From Streptomyces smyrnaeus (GTDB lineage: Bacteria > Actinomycetota > Actinomycetes > Streptomycetales > Streptomycetaceae): a stretch of DNA of 64,000 bases. The position numbers and the translations under genes are program-made. The notes beneath the pieces were generated by a model, which was not told where the DNA came from, ran no database searches, and saw only the letters and a list, made by a program, of their open reading frames with translations. Shown here piece after piece: positions 7,751 to 17,930 of this stretch. Position 1 is the first letter of the stretch. Each line of letters begins with the position of its first letter. The DNA lies in contig NZ_JAFFZM010000014.1 of the NCBI RefSeq assembly GCF_017676345.1, positions 124,001 through 188,000 on the forward strand, in the 5' to 3' direction.

Positions 7751-8698
7751 GTGACCCGCACCACCACCGACTTCCATCTGCGCGCCGGTAGTGCCGCAGT
7801 CGGCCCGTACGCCCTGGACATCGGTCCCGAGAGCGCCGGCTGGGGCTACTCGTCGCTGCGGGTGCTGGAGCTCGGCCCGGGGGAGACCCATACGTTCACG
7901 ACCGGCGAGAGCGAGTGGATCGTGCTGCCGCTGCGCGGCGGCTGCACCGTCGCGGCCGAGGGGCACACCCTCCGGCTCCACGGCAGGGAGGGCGTCTTCG
8001 CCTCCGTCAGCGACTTCGCGTACGTGCCGCGGGACGCCGAGGTGGCGCTCAGCAGCGCGGCGGGCGGCCGGTTCGCACTCACCGGGGCGCGCTGCGAGCG
8101 GCGGCTGCCGGTCCGCTACGGCGCGGCCGAGGACGTGCCGGTCGAACTGCGCGGCAGCGGGCAGTGCTCACGGCAGGTCAACAACTTCGCGGCAGCGCAC
8201 GTGTTCGAGGCGGACAAGCTCATCGCGGTCGAGGTGCTGACCCCCGGCGGCAACTGGTCGTCCTACCCGCCCCACAAGCACGACGAGCATCGCGAGGGGG
8301 TGGAGAGCGAGCTGGAGGAGATCTACTACTACGAGATCGCCCCGCACCACGCCCCCGACGGTTCGGTCACCGAGGGCCTCGGCTACCAGCGGGTGACCCC
8401 CAGCGGCCACGGCAAGGGCACCGATGTGCTCGCCGAGGTGGGCAGCGGGGACGCGGTGCTGATCCCGGACGGCTGGCACGGCCCCTCCATGGCCGCGCCC
8501 GGGCACGACATGTACTACCTGAATGTGATGGCCGGTCCGGGGGTGGAGCGGGACTGGCTGATCTGCGACCATCCAGACCACACGTGGATTCGCGGCACGT
8601 GGGCCGATACGCCTGTGGATGCAAGGCTTCCGTTGTACGGGGCGATGGAATCCGCGGGATCGCCGGCAGGGGCGCAAGAGGGGAAGGGCGAGCGATGA
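7751..8698 (+). CDS. iolB: 5-deoxy-glucuronate isomerase
   Basis: A 315-residue bicupin enzyme that isomerises 5-deoxy-glucuronate to 2-deoxy-5-keto-gluconate. Recognisable blocks are GWGYSSLRVLELGPGETHTF in the N-terminal cupin and NWSSYPPHKHDEH plus ELEEIYYYEI in the metal-binding C-terminal cupin, where the histidines and glutamate are ligands. The GTG at 7751 follows AAAGGGG. The stop overlaps the iolD ATG (ATGA), implying translational coupling. Confidence 0.94.
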   Translation: MTRTTTDFHLRAGSAAVGPYALDIGPESAGWGYSSLRVLELGPGETHTFTTGESEWIVLPLRGGCTVAAEGHTLRLHGREGVFASVSDFAYVPRDAEVALSSAAGGRFALTGARCERRLPVRYGAAEDVPVELRGSGQCSRQVNNFAAAHVFEADKLIAVEVLTPGGNWSSYPPHKHDEHREGVESELEEIYYYEIAPHHAPDGSVTEGLGYQRVTPSGHGKGTDVLAEVGSGDAVLIPDGWHGPSMAAPGHDMYYLNVMAGPGVERDWLICDHPDHTWIRGTWADTPVDARLPLYGAMESAGSPAGAQEGKGER

Positions 8699-10581
8699 CG
8701 ACCGTCAGGCTGACCGTCGCGCAGGCCCTGGTGCGCTTCCTCGCCGCGCAGTACACCGAACGGGACGGGCAGCGGCACCGGCTCATCGACGCCTGCTGGG
8801 GCATCTTCGGACACGGCAACGTCGCCGGACTCGGCCAGGCGCTCGTCGAGAGCGGGCAGGGGCCCGACGCGCCGCTCCCCTTCCACCAGGGCCGCAACGA
8901 GCAGGCGATGGTGCACGCCGCCGTCGGCTTCGCCCGCCAGCGCGGCAGGCTCTCCGCACAGGCCGTCACCACCTCCATCGGCCCCGGCGCCACCAACCTG
9001 GTCACCGGCGCCGCGCTGGCCACCGTCAACCGGCTGCCCGTCCTGCTGCTGCCCGGCGACATCTTCGCCAGCCGCGTCCCCGACCCGGTCCTGCAGCAGC
9101 TGGAGGTGCCGTACGCGGGTGACATCTCCGTCAACGACGCGCTGCGGCCCGTCTCCCGTTACTTCGATCGGGTACTGCGGCCCGAGGCGCTGGTCCCCGC
9201 CGCGCTCCAGGCGATGCGGGTGCTGACCGACCCGGCCGAGGTCGGCGCCGTCACCCTCGCGCTGCCGCAGGACGTGCAGACCGAGGCGCACGACTGGCCC
9301 GAGGAGTTCTTCGCCGAGCGCATCTGGCGGGTGGCGCGGCCGGTCCCCGAGCCGGAGGTGCTGGCCCTGGCCGCCGAGGCGGTGCGGGGCGCACGGCGAC
9401 CGCTGCTGGTGGCGGGCGGGGGCATCCACCACAGCGAGGCCGAGGAAGCGCTGCGGGCCTTCGCCGATGTGACGGGCGTTCCGGTGGCCTCCACCCAGGC
9501 GGGCAAGGGCTCCCTGCGCCACGACCACCCCTGCGACGTGGGCGGCATCGGCCACACCGGCACCGCCGTGGCCGACGAACTGGCCCGCGCCGCCGATCTG
9601 GTGATCGGCGTCGGCACCCGCTACACCGACTTCACCACGGCGTCCGGCACCCTCTTCCCGGCCACGGCCCGCTTCCTCAATCTCAACGTCGCCGCCTTCG
9701 ACGGGCACAAGCTCGGCGCACTCGCCGTCGTCGCCGACGCGCGGGCCGCGCTGGAGGCGCTGACCGGCGCGCTGCGCGGCCACCGGGTCTCGCCGGACTA
9801 CGAGGCCGAGTACCGGCGCGGCAAGCAGGCGTGGGAGCGCACCGTTGCCGAGGCGTTCGCTCCGCACCCGCTGGAGGAGAAGGCCCGCCCCTCCCAGACC
9901 CAGGTGCTCGGTGCCCTCGACTCCGTCGTCGGGGACGAGGACGTGGTCATCAACGCCGCCGGATCCATGCCCGGTGACCTGCACAAGCTGTGGCGCGTCC
10001 GCTCCCCGCGCCAGTACCACGTCGAGTACGGCTACTCGTGCATGGGCTACGAGATCCCGGCCGCCATCGGCGTACGGCTGGCCGCGCCGGACCGCCCGGT
10101 GTGGGCGCTGGTGGGCGACGGTACGTATCTGATGCTGCCCACCGAGATCGTCACGGCGGTCCAGGAGGGTGTGAACATCAACATCGTCCTCGTACAGAAC
10201 CACGGCTACGCCTCCATCGGAGGCCTGTCCGAGCAGACGGGCGGCGAACGCTTCGGCACCGCCTACCGGTTCCGCGACGCCGAGGGCGGCTACACCGGCG
10301 AGGTGCTCCCCGTCGACCTGGCCGCCAACGCCGCCTCGCTCGGCATGGAGGTGTACCGGGCCGCCACCTACGACCAGCTCCGCGAGGCACTGGCCGCGGC
10401 ACGCGCCTCCGAGCGGCCCAGCTGCGTCCATGTCGAGACCGAGCAGGACCCGGCCGTCCCGGCGCCCGCACCGCAGGCGTGGTGGGACGTGGCCGTCGCC
10501 GAGACCTCGCAGCGCCCGGCGGCTCGCCGGGCCCGCGAGGAGTACGAGCGGCAACGCGCCCACCAGCGGCGCCATTTGTGA
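8695..10581 (+). CDS. iolD: 3D-(3,5/4)-trihydroxycyclohexane-1,2-dione acylhydrolase, ThDP-dependent
   Basis: A 628-residue member of the thiamine diphosphate enzyme superfamily that opens the ring to 5-deoxy-glucuronate. The N-terminal Pyr domain has FHQGRNEQAMVHAAVGFARQ with the ThDP-activating glutamate. The C-terminal PP domain has the ThDP motif GDGTYLMLPTEI ending in VLVQNHGYASIGG around residues 474-510. Overall length fits IolD. It overlaps iolB by 4 nt and precedes iolA by 127 nt. Confidence 0.95.
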   Translation: MTTVRLTVAQALVRFLAAQYTERDGQRHRLIDACWGIFGHGNVAGLGQALVESGQGPDAPLPFHQGRNEQAMVHAAVGFARQRGRLSAQAVTTSIGPGATNLVTGAALATVNRLPVLLLPGDIFASRVPDPVLQQLEVPYAGDISVNDALRPVSRYFDRVLRPEALVPAALQAMRVLTDPAEVGAVTLALPQDVQTEAHDWPEEFFAERIWRVARPVPEPEVLALAAEAVRGARRPLLVAGGGIHHSEAEEALRAFADVTGVPVASTQAGKGSLRHDHPCDVGGIGHTGTAVADELARAADLVIGVGTRYTDFTTASGTLFPATARFLNLNVAAFDGHKLGALAVVADARAALEALTGALRGHRVSPDYEAEYRRGKQAWERTVAEAFAPHPLEEKARPSQTQVLGALDSVVGDEDVVINAAGSMPGDLHKLWRVRSPRQYHVEYGYSCMGYEIPAAIGVRLAAPDRPVWALVGDGTYLMLPTEIVTAVQEGVNINIVLVQNHGYASIGGLSEQTGGERFGTAYRFRDAEGGYTGEVLPVDLAANAASLGMEVYRAATYDQLREALAAARASERPSCVHVETEQDPAVPAPAPQAWWDVAVAETSQRPAARRAREEYERQRAHQRRHL

Positions 10582-10708
10582 GCGCCGGCAGCCGAAGCGG
10601 CCGGGTGCCTCCGGTACGCCGGGGTGCCTGCGGTGCGCCGGGGAGACTCCGGCGCCGTCCGAGCGATCCCCTCGCAGCATGTCACGTCCGAAGAAAGGTC
10701 CCCTCCCC

Positions 10709-12205
<1,497 letters not shown>

Positions 12206-12283
12206 CGGCGTCTTTGGCGGGAACGGGCGCCGGGCCCCTTCCCGCCGACGCGGTGGCGAACCCGCGCGGCGGTCTCCACGTGG

Positions 12284-12337
12284 GGGCCGCGCGTGGGGAC
12301 CCGCGTGGGGTCTCGTGCGGGTCCCCACGTGCGGCCC
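12284..12337 (+). terminator. Long hairpin ending the inositol operon
   Basis: GGGCCGC-GC-GTGGGGACCCGC at 12284-12304 pairs with 12317-12337 to give a 21-bp stem with one G-T wobble and a 12-nt loop. No T-run follows, which is common for GC-rich actinobacterial terminators. Confidence 0.75.
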
Positions 12338-12391
12338 GGCGGAAATGGGCGGGCCGGAACCAGAACGTCCGGCTTCGATAGGCTCGCACCC

Positions 12392-14728
12392 ATGCTCGCC
12401 GCACCCTTGCCCTGGCTCCGGGCGCTGAAGGACACCGCGCGCTCCGGTCTCAGTGTGGAGCGGGCCTCGCTGACGCCGCTGGCGGCGGTGCGCGGCGCGT
12501 GCGGTGTGGGCCTTGTGATCGCGCTGGCGCTGCTGATCGGGACTCCCCAACTGGCCGTCTCCAGCGCGTTCGGTGCCTTCGCCTCGGGCATCGCGACCTT
12601 CCAGCGCAGCTGGCGGCCCCGACCCGTGCTGGCGCTGGCCGCGTCGACCGGGCTGGCGATCTCCACCTTCGTCGGCTATCTGCTGGTCGGCCTGCCCTGG
12701 GCGTTCATACTGCTGCTGGCCTTGTGGGCGTTCCTGGCCGGGATGGCGTGGGGCGTCGGGCCCACCTCCGGGGTGGTGGCGGCCTTCAACATCTCCGTCA
12801 TGCTCATCACCGTCCACCTGCCCACCAGCACCCTGGGCGCGCTCAGTCACGCCGGGCTGATCGCCGCAGGCGGTGTGGTGCAGGCCGCGTTGATCCTGCT
12901 GTTTCCCGTGCGGCCCTGGGGCGAGCGCCGCGACACCCTCGCCGACGCGCTGGCCGCCGTCGCCGACTACGCGCGCCGACTGCGGCACGACCCGATGGCG
13001 CCCTTCGACCCCGAACCGCTGATCGAGGCCCGCAGCGCCGCCGCCGTCACCCCCCGTCAGGCCCGCCGCCGTCCCCGCCAGTTGCACGGCTACCGGGCGA
13101 TGGCCGAACGCTTCCGCCCGGTGCTGGCCTCCCTCGCCGACCCGGTGGTGGGCGGCGCCCCGATGGTGGGCCCCGAACGGGACCGGGTACGCGAGCTGCT
13201 GGCCGCCGCCGCGACCGTGCTGGACGCCAGCGCGCGGGCCATCCGCCGCGGTGAGCGGGTCCGGCTGCCCGACCAGGCGCTGGACGTGCTCCAAGTCCCC
13301 AAGAGCGGACCCGTGCTGAGCGGGCCCGCCCGGCGCGCCGCACTGCGCCTCATCGCGCTCACCGACGACGCGGTGGAAGCCGCGCAGGAGCCCGTCGAGG
13401 TCACCCGCGGCGGTGTGCTGGCCCGGGTGACCTGGCATGTGGCCGACCGCGAGGGCCGCCGCAGCGGCTTCCCCGACCAGCCGCCGGTGGTGGACGCCAG
13501 TCTGGACGGCCCCTACGGCCCCGATCCGGAGGAGATCGCCGCCGAGGAGGCCGCGGCCCGGGCGGCCGAACTCGCCCGCCGCAAGGCGGCCGGCGGCAAG
13601 CACACCCCCGCCGCCGGGCACGCGCTCGCCCGCGAACGCCATCTGCACATGCCCACCCTCGCCGGGCTGGTGCCCGTCGCACTCCGCGCCTTCCGCCGCG
13701 AACTGCACTGGAAGTCCCCGATCCTGCGGCACGCGCTGCGCGTCAGCGTCGTCGTCTCCCTCGGCTATCTGCTCGGCCGGGCCCTCCCGCCCGCGCACGG
13801 CTACTGGGTGCCGCTCACCGCCGTCATGGTGCTGCGGCCCGACTTCTCCCGTACCTACCAGCGGGGCATCGGCCGGGCTGTCGGCACACTGGTCGGCGTC
13901 GCCATCGCGGGAACGGTGATGGCGCTGGCGGGCCCCGGCTCCTATCTCAGCGCCGGGTTGGCCGTGGTCAGCGTGGGCCTGCTCTATCTGCTGCTGAGCA
14001 CGGGGTATGTCATCGCGTCCGTCTGCACCGGCGCGTACGTGGTCTTCCTCCTCGGCATCCTGGGCGCCGACTGGTACCAGACCGCCTACGAGCGCGCCGG
14101 ACTGACCGCGCTGGGCGGGCTGCTCGCCATGCTCAGCTACGCGCTCTTCCCCGCCTGGGACACCCCGCTGCTGCGCGACCGGCTCGGCGACTGGCTGGCG
14201 GCGACCGGACGGTACGCCATCGCCGTGCTGGACGCCTTCGCGCAGCCCGCCGAACACGACCCCCGCCAGGTGCGCGAAGCCCTGCTCGACACCCGCGCGG
14301 CCCGGCAGAACTGGGAACAGACCCTCAGCCGCGCCGAAGCCGAGCCCGTCCGCCAGCACGGCCGCCTCTCCCGGCTCTCCCGCCGCTCCGCCAGCGACGC
14401 CCAGTCCGCGCTGGTCACCATGGGCCGGGCGTGCATGCTGCTGGAGGCGCATCTGCCCAGCCCCCATCCCAGCTTCCGGCCCGACAGCGCCGCCGCCGAC
14501 TTCTCCGCGGCCCTCGCCGGCGACATCTCCACCGCGGTGACGGCCGTCCGCCGCAGCGAGCCGGTGGAGTGGAACGCCGTCCACGACGCCCTGGCGCGCT
14601 GGTGGGAACAGGCCGACCACCCCCCGCCCGTCGCCCTGCGCACGGCCGAACTCCTCACCGACGCCCTGGACGATCTGGCCCAGGCGGTCGCCCCCAAGAG
14701 CTCCTCGCGGGCCGGGAGCGGGCGGTAG
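12392..14728 (+). CDS. FUSC-family (aromatic acid exporter-like) membrane protein
   Basis: A 778-residue protein with two hydrophobic bundles, about residues 30-175 and 440-590, separated by a large hydrophilic, partly charged region, as in YccS/fusaric-acid-resistance-like proteins. The second bundle begins SPILRHALRVSVVVSLGYLLG and contains GYWVPLTAVMVLRPDFSRTY, the typical FUSC block. Substrate is unknown; related proteins export aromatic acids. The ATG at 12392 is preceded by no strong Shine-Dalgarno; a GATAGGCT sequence just upstream suggests a possible leaderless mRNA. Confidence 0.88.
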   Translation: MLAAPLPWLRALKDTARSGLSVERASLTPLAAVRGACGVGLVIALALLIGTPQLAVSSAFGAFASGIATFQRSWRPRPVLALAASTGLAISTFVGYLLVGLPWAFILLLALWAFLAGMAWGVGPTSGVVAAFNISVMLITVHLPTSTLGALSHAGLIAAGGVVQAALILLFPVRPWGERRDTLADALAAVADYARRLRHDPMAPFDPEPLIEARSAAAVTPRQARRRPRQLHGYRAMAERFRPVLASLADPVVGGAPMVGPERDRVRELLAAAATVLDASARAIRRGERVRLPDQALDVLQVPKSGPVLSGPARRAALRLIALTDDAVEAAQEPVEVTRGGVLARVTWHVADREGRRSGFPDQPPVVDASLDGPYGPDPEEIAAEEAAARAAELARRKAAGGKHTPAAGHALARERHLHMPTLAGLVPVALRAFRRELHWKSPILRHALRVSVVVSLGYLLGRALPPAHGYWVPLTAVMVLRPDFSRTYQRGIGRAVGTLVGVAIAGTVMALAGPGSYLSAGLAVVSVGLLYLLLSTGYVIASVCTGAYVVFLLGILGADWYQTAYERAGLTALGGLLAMLSYALFPAWDTPLLRDRLGDWLAATGRYAIAVLDAFAQPAEHDPRQVREALLDTRAARQNWEQTLSRAEAEPVRQHGRLSRLSRRSASDAQSALVTMGRACMLLEAHLPSPHPSFRPDSAAADFSAALAGDISTAVTAVRRSEPVEWNAVHDALARWWEQADHPPPVALRTAELLTDALDDLAQAVAPKSSSRAGSGR

Positions 14729-14781
14729 ATCCGCGGACCGCGACCAGGTGGCCGCGGCACCCGGCACCGTCCACCCGGTGC

Positions 14782-15249
14782 TCAGCCGTCCCGCAGTCTT
14801 CCGGCCTGCTCGTCGCCCACCCGGGTGGTCCGCTGCAGATATCGCTCGATCACCGCCAGTTCCTCGGTGGTGAAGGTGTCCAGGGCCGAGGCGAAAGCGG
14901 CGCCTGGTGCTTCCCAGGCGGCCGCGAGTTCCCCCGCACGCCGGGTGGACGGCGTGACCCGGGTCTTCCTGCGGTCGTGCGGGTCAGGGCCCTTCTCCAC
15001 CAGCCCGGCCCGCTCCAGACGATCCACCAGCCGGGTGGCCGAACCGGAGGTCAGACCGGTCAGCTTGGCGATCTCACCGGTGGTGAGCGGTTCGGGTTCG
15101 AGACCGAGCAGGCTCACACACTGCAGATCGGTCGGATGCAGCCCCAGCCGCTCCGCCATGGCCTGGTTGAACAAGGTGTAGGCGGCGTGCTGCCGCCGGG
15201 CGGCCACGGTGACGGCCGCGAGCAGGTCGGCACGGTTTCGGTTTGACAC
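14782..15249 (-). CDS. MarR-family transcriptional regulator
   Basis: A 155-residue winged-helix regulator. LTTGEIAKLTGLTSGSATRL is the recognition helix region, followed by VDRLERAGLVEKGPDPHDRR, the classic MarR wing. I chose GTG 15249 because the longer GTG start at 15285 would sit inside the palindromic operator at 15276-15290. It is divergent from a SnoaL-like gene and probably represses both. The effector is unknown. Confidence 0.88.
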   Translation of the reverse strand: MSNRNRADLLAAVTVAARRQHAAYTLFNQAMAERLGLHPTDLQCVSLLGLEPEPLTTGEIAKLTGLTSGSATRLVDRLERAGLVEKGPDPHDRRKTRVTPSTRRAGELAAAWEAPGAAFASALDTFTTEELAVIERYLQRTTRVGDEQAGRLRDG

Positions 15250-15275
15250 GTCGGGGCATCCATCCCTTACTTTTC

Positions 15276-15290
15276 TCTGCGTCACGCAGA
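15276..15290. promoter_or_regulatory. MarR operator between divergent genes
   Basis: Perfect inverted repeat TCTGCGT-C-ACGCAGA. The half-site ACGCAGA recurs at 15300-15306, directly before the SnoaL-like gene. Position and symmetry fit autoregulation by the adjacent MarR protein. Confidence 0.65.
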
Positions 15291-15329
15291 TGTTTCGCGA
15301 CGCAGACTCTATCCGATGGGGAGAACATT

Positions 15330-15791
15330 GTGAGCACCCTGCCCGCTGCCCGGCTCCGCGAGCTGTACGACCGCTGGTCCGAGCTGTGGCGCGGCGACTT
15401 CAGCCACGCCGATGAGATCCTGCACCCCGACTTCGTCGTCCACCAGGCGCGGCCCGACGGCAGCGACTCGGAGGCGACGCGGGGCCCCGCGCGGCTGCTG
15501 CCCGAGATCGAGCAGACCCGGGCGGCGTTCCGGGACATCCGCATCGGCGTCGACCTCGGGCCGATCGTCGAGGACGACCTGATAGCCGCACGGTGGACCA
15601 TGACCGCTGCCTACAACGGCGGGCTCCCCTCAGCCACCGCGCCGGTCGGCACCGAGGTCTCCTTCAGCGGCCACGACATCCTGCGGGTGGCCGACGGCAG
15701 GTTCGTCGAGTACTGGACCTGCACCGATGTGCTGGACGGCCTCTCCCAACTCGGCGCCGTCGCCGGCCCCAACGGCCCACCCCGCAACTGA
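15330..15791 (+). CDS. SnoaL-like/NTF2-fold protein
   Basis: A 153-residue protein with the small alpha+beta barrel pattern of the SnoaL-like polyketide cyclase/ester cyclase family: LRELYDRWSELWRGDF, ADEILHPDFVVHQARP, and VEYWTCTDVLDGLSQLGAV at the C-terminus. The family includes cyclases, isomerases and many uncharacterised enzymes, so the reaction is unknown. GTG 15330 follows GGGGAG. It is divergent from a MarR gene and likely controlled by it. Confidence 0.8.
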   Translation: MSTLPAARLRELYDRWSELWRGDFSHADEILHPDFVVHQARPDGSDSEATRGPARLLPEIEQTRAAFRDIRIGVDLGPIVEDDLIAARWTMTAAYNGGLPSATAPVGTEVSFSGHDILRVADGRFVEYWTCTDVLDGLSQLGAVAGPNGPPRN

Positions 15792-16015
15792 TCCGCCGCC
15801 TCCCCCTCCGGCCCGGGCGGCCTTCGCCGCCCGCCTGCGCGCCGGGACCGGCGCGCCCCAGTGTGCGTCCGGTCCTGGCCGAGGTCGCCGCCCTCAAGAC
15901 CCCGGCATCCGGAACTTGTTCTCCTCCGCATCAGCGGGGAAGGCTGCTGTGGCGGCACTGATCCTGCCGCGTCTACGTTGCTGTTGTCCCGACCTGCCGA
16001 TCCGAAACCGTCCTC

Positions 16016-16480
16016 ATGTCCCCTTCCTCGGTCGCCTTCCTCCTTGGAGCAGGCTTCCTACCGGCCGGCGCCGCCGTGGGCGCACTGTCGTACCGCGAGG
16101 TCCGCCGGGTTCGGCGCCTGCTGAGGAGCGGCGCGACGGCGCAGGGTGTGGTGACCCGGCTGTCAGCCACCGAAATGCGCTCCTCGAGTTCCGAGGGCAC
16201 GATCCCTGTCGGGAGTTACGGGAATCTCGTGTACTACCCCGTCGTGGAGTGGGTCACCGCAGACGGCCGTCCCATGGAAACCACGGCCAACATCGCCCGT
16301 CCCCTCGACCGGACTCCTGCTCCCGGAACCCAGGTCTGTGTCCGCTACGACTCGGCGGATCCCTCCTGTTGGGCGCTCGAGTCGAACGGCACCGGTATGT
16401 TCCGCGGCTTTGCCGCTATCGGGGCGCTCTGCGCGGTGATCGGGGCAGGGCTCTTCGTCTTTGGGCTGGCGCTGAGCTGA
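16016..16480 (+). CDS. DUF3592-like membrane protein
   Basis: A 154-residue protein with one N-terminal (VAFLLGAGFLPAGAAVGALS) and one C-terminal hydrophobic helix. A beta-rich extracytoplasmic middle contains YYPVVEWVTADGRP and PGTQVCVRYDSADPS, the usual DUF3592 signature. Function of this family is unknown. No strong ribosome-binding site precedes the ATG. It is convergent with the next gene. Confidence 0.75.
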   Translation: MSPSSVAFLLGAGFLPAGAAVGALSYREVRRVRRLLRSGATAQGVVTRLSATEMRSSSSEGTIPVGSYGNLVYYPVVEWVTADGRPMETTANIARPLDRTPAPGTQVCVRYDSADPSCWALESNGTGMFRGFAAIGALCAVIGAGLFVFGLALS

Positions 16481-16570
16481 CCCGCCAAGACATCTACGCG
16501 CCCCCGGTCGGCGGTCCGGGCCGCCTCTGCGCCCAGGGGCCGCACCTCGGATGTCCGGCGGCGCTGCCCT

Positions 16571-17041
16571 CTACCGCTGACCCAGAGCCTGGACCACTGG
16601 CCCGTCCTCGGTGTCCAGGACCCGAACCTCGAAGCTCCGACGCGGAAAGTCGCTCTCAAGGGTCGAGCGCCAACAGAAGGCGATGTCTTCGGCAAGGCGT
16701 TGGAGGTATATCTCCATCTCGGGTTTCTCTGCCTCAGGCGTGGGCCCACTGTCCACCACGTGCCACAGGCGGAACTGATTCAGCACCGCTTCCATGGACG
16801 TCGCATCGCCGTGCAAGTGGGTGTACCAGCTTTGAAAGTTCTCCGGCTCGTAAGCCCTGTCCCAGATGACGCAGTCCAGAACCTCGACGAACGTCGGGCG
16901 CAAGCAGCGTGCCACTGCCAGCCAGTCCGGCAACTCAAGGCGCTGGGCCGCATAGTCGAGATGGTCGAGGCCACCCCCACCGCTGTCCGCGGCCCATCTG
17001 TCGATGTCCGGGTGAACGGCTCTTCTCGGTTCCTCGCGCAT
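16571..17041 (-). CDS. Hypothetical cytosolic protein
   Basis: I do not recognise a family for this 156-residue acidic protein. It is rich in aromatic residues (WDRAYEPENFQSWYTHLHGD), has no membrane segment or signal peptide, and starts at ATG 17041 after GGAAGGGAAG. Third-position GC is slightly lower than neighbouring genes. Context gives no function. Confidence 0.7.
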   Translation of the reverse strand: MREEPRRAVHPDIDRWAADSGGGGLDHLDYAAQRLELPDWLAVARCLRPTFVEVLDCVIWDRAYEPENFQSWYTHLHGDATSMEAVLNQFRLWHVVDSGPTPEAEKPEMEIYLQRLAEDIAFCWRSTLESDFPRRSFEVRVLDTEDGPVVQALGQR

Positions 17042-17132
17042 GGGCTTCCCTTCCCGAAGACGTGACGCGTCGGCCGAGCAGGCCGTAGATGAAGGATGCC
17101 GTTCGGCTGTCGGCGGTCTCCGGCAGGTGCGG

Positions 17133-17930
17133 CTAGTTGGTGATTCGGCCGCCCGTGACGTCCAGGGTGATGCCCGTCAGATAGCCGGCGGCGTCGGAGG
17201 CGAGGAAGAGGGCGGCCGAGGCGATGTCGGTGGGCTCGGCCAGGCGGCGCAGGGGGTGGCGCAGGGCCGCTTTGTGCTGGAGCTCCTTGGACATGGCGGC
17301 GGTGACCTTCGCGGTGCGGACCGTGGTGGGGGCCAGGCAGTTGACGCGGATGCCCTGCGGGCCGAGCTCGGTGGCGAGTTGGCGGGTGAGCATGGTCAGG
17401 CCGGCGTTGGCCACGCCGTGGGCGAGGTTGGCCTGGCCTGGTTGGCGGCCCGCCGCCGAGGAGAGGGTGAGGATGCTGCCGCTGAAGCGCTCGACCATGC
17501 CGGGCAGGAAGGTGTGGATGGTGAGGAAGGCGGAGGTCAGGTCCGCATCGAGGATCTGGCGCCAGCGGTCCTCGGCCAGTTCGGTGGTGGGGATCGGCTC
17601 GCCGGGGCTGCCCGCGAAGGCGGCGAGGATGTCGACCGGGCCCAACTCGTCGGCCACCCGCTCCGCCACGCGGCCCAGCGCTCCCGCGTCCGTGACATCG
17701 GCGACGACGCCGATCGCGGTGCCGCCCTGCTTGCCGATGCTGTCGGCGACCTCGAACAGCGCGGGCCGGTCCCGGCCCACCAGGCAGACGGCGACGCCCT
17801 GTGCGGCCAGCGCCCGTCCGGTCTCGGCGCCGACGCCCCGTGAACCGCCCGTGACCACCGCCACCTTGCCCGCCAGGTCGGGGTAGACCGGGTGGGCCGG
17901 GGAGTCTTCGGGCCCGTGCTCCGTCGTCAT
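17133..17930 (-). CDS. Short-chain dehydrogenase/reductase-fold protein lacking catalytic residues
   Basis: A 265-residue classical SDR fold. The nucleotide motif TGGSRGVGAETG (from residue 27) and the Ser pair SS157-158 are present. The catalytic YxxxK is replaced: AHGVANAGL gives His171 and Asn175 where Tyr and Lys are expected. The NNAG motif is AFAG, and the tetrad Asn position is Asp130. The C-terminus GYLTGITLDVTGG is normal. It may be a non-catalytic or altered-chemistry paralogue. Its ATG overlaps the stop of the upstream membrane gene (TGATG), so the two are translationally coupled. Confidence 0.85.
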   Translation of the reverse strand: MTTEHGPEDSPAHPVYPDLAGKVAVVTGGSRGVGAETGRALAAQGVAVCLVGRDRPALFEVADSIGKQGGTAIGVVADVTDAGALGRVAERVADELGPVDILAAFAGSPGEPIPTTELAEDRWRQILDADLTSAFLTIHTFLPGMVERFSGSILTLSSAAGRQPGQANLAHGVANAGLTMLTRQLATELGPQGIRVNCLAPTTVRTAKVTAAMSKELQHKAALRHPLRRLAEPTDIASAALFLASDAAGYLTGITLDVTGGRITN

